Shown here: positions 60,220 to 64,000 of the stretch, piece after piece | Layout of the letters: every line of letters starts with the position of its first letter | Numbering within the stretch: position 1 is the first letter of the stretch | Assembly: GCA_021647315.1 (NCBI GenBank) | Contig: JAKIUY010000007.1 | Span: forward strand, 1 to 64,000 | Length of the DNA stretch: 64,000 bases | Direction of reading: 5' to 3' | DNA from: Victivallaceae bacterium | Lineage (GTDB): Bacteria; Verrucomicrobiota; Lentisphaeria; Victivallales; Victivallaceae | The notes under the pieces: model-generated | Database searches by the model: none | The model's input: the letters and a program-made list of their open reading frames with translations, nothing else | What the model was told of the DNA's origin: nothing | Program-made: the position numbers and the translations under genes

Positions 60220-61174
60220 AGTACAAAGCGGCTCCGTCGCACTGGTGGCATTTGGCGGAAATGCCTTTACCATTGAAGGCGATAATTATACAATTGAAAA
60301 TCAACGCGCCGCCGCTAATGCCATGTGTGAAAAATTACTGGCAATTATCGAAAAAGGCTATGACTTGGTCATTACGCACGGCAATGGACCGCAAGTCGGT
60401 AATCTGATGCTGCAGCGTGATTTAGCCAATGAGCAGGTGCCACCGATGCCACTGGATGTACTGGTTGCACAAACCGAAGGCTCGCTGGGATATATCCTCC
60501 AGGATGAACTTTTGAATCATCTGCGCCGACATCGAACCGGTAAATATGTGGTTACCATGATTACCCAGGTAAAAGTAGACCGTGATGACCCGGCATTTCA
60601 GCATTTAACCAAACCGGTTGGACCATTCTACTCTAAAGCGGAGGCGGAACAACTGATGCTTGATAATCCGGACTGGCAAATGGTAGAAGATGCCGGACGT
60701 GGCTACCGCAGGATTGTTCCCAGTCCTAAACCTAAACGGATTATTCAAAGTAATATGATCCGCTCTTTAGTCTACAGCGGTAATGTGGTCATTGCCGCTG
60801 GCGGTGGCGGTATTCCGATTATTAAAGATGAAAATAATCGTTATGTCGGTGTTGAAGCGGTTATTGATAAAGATTTAACCAGTGCCATGTTGGCAAATGA
60901 CATCAAGGCCGATCTCCTGATTATTCTGACCGGAGTTGATAAGGTCTATCTCAATTTTGGCCAAAAGGATCAGGAAGGCTTGAGTAATCTGACCTACAGT
61001 CAGGCAAAACAGTATCTTAACGAAGATTATTTTCCGCCGGGCAGTATGGGGCCGAAAATTGAATCTGCCCTGCAGTATCTTGAAAATGGTGGACGCAGGG
61101 CAATTATTACTAACGCTGAGAATCTGGAAGCTGCTCTTGGCGGCAAAACTGGAACTCATTTAGTGTGGATGTGA
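60209..61174 (+). CDS. arcC: Carbamate kinase
   Basis: The 321-residue protein has VALVAFGGNAFTIEGD, LVITHGNGPQVGNLML, VAQTEGSLGYILQDEL, VVIAAGGGGIPII, VIDKDLTSAMLANDIKAD and FPPGSMGPKIESALQYLENG, all carbamate kinase signatures. It makes ATP from carbamoyl phosphate in arginine, agmatine or purine fermentation. GGAGG lies 7 bases before the ATG. No ornithine or agmatine carbamoyltransferase is adjacent, so the pathway cannot be read from this window. Confidence 0.94.
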   Translation: MKTRVQSGSVALVAFGGNAFTIEGDNYTIENQRAAANAMCEKLLAIIEKGYDLVITHGNGPQVGNLMLQRDLANEQVPPMPLDVLVAQTEGSLGYILQDELLNHLRRHRTGKYVVTMITQVKVDRDDPAFQHLTKPVGPFYSKAEAEQLMLDNPDWQMVEDAGRGYRRIVPSPKPKRIIQSNMIRSLVYSGNVVIAAGGGGIPIIKDENNRYVGVEAVIDKDLTSAMLANDIKADLLIILTGVDKVYLNFGQKDQEGLSNLTYSQAKQYLNEDYFPPGSMGPKIESALQYLENGGRRAIITNAENLEAALGGKTGTHLVWM

Positions 61175-61269
61175 TCCCCCTCAAAATAGTATAAAGTGTC
61201 AAGATTCTTGCCATCCTTTGTTTTATAGACTATATTAGAACATAAAGAAAATTAAAGGACAAATTAAGC

Positions 61270-62514
61270 ATGAGCATAAAACTAAAAGATGGCATTTACT
61301 GTTTTGATTTTACCGCGAATGGTAAACGGTTCAGGGGGTCAACTCATACTGCAAATAAGAGAGAGGCTTTGAATTTTGAAAAGGAACATCTTGTTACTAT
61401 CCGGCAACATAAAACCGTCAAGGATTTAATTAGATCGTCGAAAGAAAACTTGCTTGGTGATAGTGTTGAGTTAAAAAAGGGATTTGATGAATACCTTAAA
61501 ATTCCCAAAAAGAAAACTGCATCTAAGCAGAAGGTCAACAGTTATCGGCATTGCTGGAATGATTTTGTGGGGTTTATGACTGACTGTCATCAATCCATTA
61601 ATCTAATGAATAGAGTCACACAAGCTCACGCTGAAGCTTACATCCAAGAAGTGCGAACAAATGGTCGCTTCCTTGACCGGCAGAAAAAAAAGCATGTGAA
61701 AAATCTGTCATCGGCAAGTTGCAATGATTATCTGCTCGTATGTAACATGGTGTTTGATAAACTCTACAACAAAGCGGAGTTGATTGAGAGTCCTTTTAAA
61801 CATATTCCTAAACTGGAATTGAAAACTGTAGGCCGTGAAGCCTTTACAGCAGAAGAATTAAAACTAATAGGCGAAAAAAGTAAAGACACTTGGCTTTATC
61901 CGTTATTTCTCGCGGGGATCAGCACTGGCTTGCGTGAGGGTGATATTTGCAACCTGCTATGGTCTGAAGTTGATTTAACTACCGGATGGATCACAACTAA
62001 TCAAAATAAGACTGGTACTGAAGTTAATATCCCGATACTACCCGGACTAAGAGATTACCTTGAAGATCAGGTTAAAGTAAATGAATACTGCTTTCCTCTG
62101 CTGGCTAAGCAGTATAAAAAGAATAATGCTACTATCGGCGCGGCTGTCACAGAGTTTTTAGAATCGGTTGGCATTGAATCAACTATTAAAGTTGAGGGCA
62201 GGGATAGACGGGTGTCGGTAAAGGACGTTCATTCACTCCGGCATACCTTTGCTTATATGGCAGCAGTCAATAATATTCCTATGAACATAGTCCAGAGCAT
62301 ACTTGGACACTCTACCGCGACAATGACGGCCATGTACACTAACCACGCAACACAACAGGCCAAAGAGCAAGCCGTTAAGCTATTGCCGGATATGTTTAAT
62401 CCTGGAGCCGTCGTGGTTGAATCGGAAACGGACAAGATATTGGCTAAGGTTGAATCTATGACCGAAAAAACTTGGAAAGCTATTAGGCGGCAGATATTAA
62501 GAGACTATAAATAA
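61270..62514 (+). CDS. Tyrosine recombinase (phage-type integrase)
   Basis: The 414-residue protein has an N-terminal arm-binding region, a SAM-like core-binding domain (KVNSYRHCWNDFVGFMTDCH) and the catalytic domain with ISTGLREGDICNLLW (Arg I), DVHSLRHTFAYMAA (His-x-x-Arg), SILGHSTATMTAMY (His/Trp position and Tyr nucleophile). All catalytic residues appear present. It is the likely integrase of the element that occupies the right end of the window; an attachment site may lie just upstream in 61175-61269, but I could not identify it. Confidence 0.9.
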   Translation: MSIKLKDGIYCFDFTANGKRFRGSTHTANKREALNFEKEHLVTIRQHKTVKDLIRSSKENLLGDSVELKKGFDEYLKIPKKKTASKQKVNSYRHCWNDFVGFMTDCHQSINLMNRVTQAHAEAYIQEVRTNGRFLDRQKKKHVKNLSSASCNDYLLVCNMVFDKLYNKAELIESPFKHIPKLELKTVGREAFTAEELKLIGEKSKDTWLYPLFLAGISTGLREGDICNLLWSEVDLTTGWITTNQNKTGTEVNIPILPGLRDYLEDQVKVNEYCFPLLAKQYKKNNATIGAAVTEFLESVGIESTIKVEGRDRRVSVKDVHSLRHTFAYMAAVNNIPMNIVQSILGHSTATMTAMYTNHATQQAKEQAVKLLPDMFNPGAVVVESETDKILAKVESMTEKTWKAIRRQILRDYK

Positions 62515-62515
62515 A

Positions 62516-62541
62516 AAAGCTCTGCCACAAGGCAGAGCTTT
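62516..62541. terminator. Bidirectional hairpin terminator
   Basis: aaagctctgcc/ggcagagcttt, an 11-bp perfect stem with a 4-base loop, 2 bases past the integrase stop and facing the minus-strand lipoprotein gene. A-rich and T-rich flanks on both sides fit termination of both convergent transcripts. Confidence 0.8.
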
Positions 62542-62568
62542 AGGAGTATATTTTATTTTTTTTATCAG

Positions 62569-62937
62569 CTAAACTCTCAGAGGATAAATTACCGGTCGAG
62601 CAGTGTTATTTTGACTAGTTAGCGGATACATCTCTTTATCACTAAAACCAATATTGGTTTGCAGTGTTGATGCTTCCGGTGAGGTTCCTTTGAAATTTTT
62701 AATTGATTCTTTTAACTGGTCAGCGGTGGCTTTATCTATTTTACCATCTGCTTCGTATTTATCTACTGCTTTTTCGGCGGCAATTTTGCCAGCGGTTTCG
62801 ACAACCGGGGCAATCTTAGCCCAGGCAGCTTTGTAGACTTCTTTTCGTTGTTCAAACGTGGTGTTGCAACCGGTAATGAGCAGTCCAAACATACAGAACA
62901 GAAAAAACATTACAATTAAAGATATGAAAATTCTCAT
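62569..62937 (-). CDS. Small lipoprotein of the integrated element
   Basis: The 122-residue product begins MRIFISLIVMFFLFCMFGLL followed by ITGC, a clear lipobox. The mature part is helical and charged (YKAAWAKIAPVVETAGKIAA) with a KAVDKYEADGKIDKATADQL segment typical of phage-encoded helical lipoproteins. I start at ATG 62937 because AAAGGAG lies 6 bases upstream; an earlier ATG would bury the signal. Function unknown, possibly lysis or superinfection control. Confidence 0.65.
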   Translation of the reverse strand: MRIFISLIVMFFLFCMFGLLITGCNTTFEQRKEVYKAAWAKIAPVVETAGKIAAEKAVDKYEADGKIDKATADQLKESIKNFKGTSPEASTLQTNIGFSDKEMYPLTSQNNTARPVIYPLRV

Positions 62938-62965
62938 ATCAACTCCTTTGCTGGGTTCCCAGCGG

Positions 62966-63217
62966 TTAGATGCCGACTCCATTCAGGAATGACAAAGTAA
63001 AACTTTTATTATCGGAGAACTCTACGCCCTCCATATTGCTCTCGAATTTAACTGCACCGCGCCAGTTGCCATCCTCGCATTTTACAGCGTAGTCTTTTGT
63101 TGGCGGGTAATATTCTTTTGTCATTCTGGTTTGGCAACCGGCCAGGAAGAGAACGGACAAAACGGACAAAACGGACAAAACGGACACAACGGACACAACG
63201 GACTTGATTTTCTTCAT
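62966..63217 (-). CDS. Small lipoprotein with repeat-built signal peptide
   Basis: The 83-residue product has a lipobox (FLAGC). Its signal-peptide core is SVVSVVSVLSVLSVLSVL, encoded by the 9-bp tandem repeat at 63153-63197. The mature part (MTKEYYPPTKDYAVKCEDGN...) is short and beta-like. It lies 28 bases from the next small gene. Function unknown; repeat-number change would lengthen or shorten the signal peptide in frame. Confidence 0.65.
   Translation of the reverse strand: MKKIKSVVSVVSVLSVLSVLSVLFLAGCQTRMTKEYYPPTKDYAVKCEDGNWRGAVKFESNMEGVEFSDNKSFTLSFLNGVGI
63153..63203. repeat. 9-bp tandem repeat inside a signal-peptide sequence
   Basis: acggacaaa three times and acggacaca twice, plus a partial copy. 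Because the unit is 9 bases, copy-number change keeps the frame. Confidence 0.9.
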
Positions 63218-63227
63218 GGTTATTTTC

Positions 63228-63431
63228 CTATTTTCTTAGGGTTGCTTTTAATTCGGCAACATCTTTAACACAAGGGCATTTCTCACGTCGGGATTCGCAA
63301 ACGGTATGAGTGACAGCGTGATTTGATATATCAGACAGCTCTTTGCGGATTTGATCCAGCTTATTCCACAAAAAGCCGATGCCGCCGCCAAGCAGTGCCA
63401 TCATCGCTAGATATTCGGGGGTTATTTGCAT
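63228..63431 (-). CDS. Small membrane protein, holin-like
   Basis: The 67-residue product has one hydrophobic span (residues 7-22, YLAMMALLGGGIGFLW), then a helical stretch (NKLDQIRKELSDISNHAVTH) and a Cys-rich tail (CESRREKCPC). One-span proteins of this size near phage lysis genes are often holins or spanin partners, but no family is recognised. It lies 3 bases after the stop of the next gene, indicating an operon. Confidence 0.55.
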   Translation of the reverse strand: MQITPEYLAMMALLGGGIGFLWNKLDQIRKELSDISNHAVTHTVCESRREKCPCVKDVAELKATLRK

Positions 63432-63434
63432 TTC

Positions 63435-63890
63435 TTAATCCTTATTTAATATTGTTTTGTTTTTCAGAAAATTAGCTCTGGCGAAATGACTTAAAGCGTA
63501 GTAATATTTTGATGCTCGCCGGTGGCGCAAGTCCTCGAAAAAACCACCCCGGCCAGTGATCCGTGTAGTTAGATTCTCAAAAAAACGAAAATCAGCTTGC
63601 CTTTTGTGATTAATTGCGTCAATCAATCGCGGAAATTCAGACGGTATTGTGTAATCGACATCGTGAACGTCAGAGCAATCAGTTATATTCATACCCCAGA
63701 TAGTATTAGGGGTGAGTTTGTAAATCAGCCGGGATAGCCAGCCAGTACCCGGTGAACCCACGCCATTACAGTAGCTTTTGAATTTTACAGGGTTTCCTGT
63801 GAGTAATTGCCTTGCGGCATCAGACAAAATCAAACCGTCATATTTTTTTGGGTTTGCTTCTGCATTGACTATGCCGTAGTATTTTTTCAT
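63435..63890 (-). CDS. Phage-type protein with phospholipase A2-like motifs
   Basis: The 151-residue protein has YCNGVGSPGTGW (Y-x-G-x-G calcium-loop-like), then DCSDVHDVDYTIP (HDxxY catalytic-helix-like) and ADFRFFENL (a D-xx-F helix). This order matches viral and phage phospholipase A2-like proteins. The rest is basic. It lies within the minus-strand cluster of the integrated element. It may act in entry, lysis or membrane attack; the assignment rests on short motifs. Confidence 0.5.
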   Translation of the reverse strand: MKKYYGIVNAEANPKKYDGLILSDAARQLLTGNPVKFKSYCNGVGSPGTGWLSRLIYKLTPNTIWGMNITDCSDVHDVDYTIPSEFPRLIDAINHKRQADFRFFENLTTRITGRGGFFEDLRHRRASKYYYALSHFARANFLKNKTILNKD

Positions 63891-63893
63891 GAT

Positions 63894-64000
63894 TTATTTC
63901 CAATAGGTTGGTATTGTTCCATAGTCAGACAGACCAGTACAGCCGGCGTAACAAGCACTGCCGTTTGGTACACCTACGTCATAATCAGGCGAGACTAAAG
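63894..64000 (-). CDS. Protein cut by the window edge (C-terminal 34 residues)
   Basis: The frame is open from the right edge to a stop at 63894-63896 and ends GCTGLSDYGTIPTYWK. It is the C-terminus of a gene lying mostly outside the window, part of the same element. I cannot assign a function. Confidence 0.5.
   Translation of the reverse strand, partial: LVSPDYDVGVPNGSACYAGCTGLSDYGTIPTYWK

Noticed and set aside
1-64000. tRNA, rRNA or known riboswitch genes
   Set aside because: I saw no cloverleaf-like or rRNA-like sequence and no recognisable riboswitch core in the gaps; absence is by eye and not proof.

Overview
The window (roughly 40-45% GC by eye) is a chromosomal segment of a Gram-negative bacterium: it has an RND efflux pump with a lipoprotein adaptor, envelope proteins with signal peptides, and PssA phospholipid synthesis. 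Paired EIIA/CBS regulators, an RHS protein with a LysM-like segment, a URO-D-like/AraC pair, many SGNH and amidohydrolase genes, and a very high load of short interspersed palindromic repeats suggest a Lentisphaerota/Victivallales-like or other PVC-group organism. That assignment is an inference from gene style; no rRNA or tRNA gene is visible.

Layout. 1-6.4 kb is an accessory island: an IS4-type transposase fragment, a 5'-truncated HEAT-repeat gene, a complete DDE transposase, a 5'-truncated RHS protein with an unfamiliar C-terminal domain (LysM-like segment, then a possible His/Cys caspase/CHAT-like region), and an ankyrin-repeat gene placed as its immunity partner. The HEAT gene and the ankyrin gene are each followed by the same 150-bp direct repeat, which suggests cassette exchange. 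6.4-10.1 kb is a PTS-type regulatory cluster around an SLC13/ArsB-type permease. 10.5-32 kb is mainly housekeeping: PHP and DRTGG proteins, two SDRs, an amidohydrolase, a psd remnant next to pssA, a C-terminal processing protease, a RelE-type toxin-antitoxin pair, RNase R, ispH, an orphan oppF, dprA, aroB and panB. 32-38 kb holds an RND pump with its adaptor, and guaA. 38.5-42.4 kb is an assimilatory sulfate module (cysH, cysD, cysN) whose CysC-like tail looks catalytically dead, consistent with an APS-type reductase.

42.5-57.5 kb is a catabolic region. A URO-D-like gene is divergent from an AraC regulator. A long minus-strand gene train then runs from 56 kb down to 45 kb: NagB-like, class II aldolase, EamA permease, Fe-alcohol dehydrogenase, TauE/SafE exporter, split transketolase (N then C), RpiB/LacB isomerase, second NagB-like, amidohydrolase and GntR regulator. 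A divergent ROK repressor sits at its head beside a promoter with flanking inverted half-sites. The set has no sugar kinase and resembles the sulfo-transketolase route of sulfosugar breakdown; this is the best metabolic candidate for a new system. 57.9-61.2 kb has two SGNH hydrolases and a carbamate kinase. 61.2 kb to the right edge is the start of an integrated element: tyrosine integrase, terminator, then minus-strand phage-like small genes including two lipoproteins and a protein with phospholipase-A2-like motifs.

Intergenic regions carry at least eight families of short repeats and several fossils (psd C-terminus, ORF6N fragment, transposase tail), so the segment has clearly been reworked by repeats and insertion elements.
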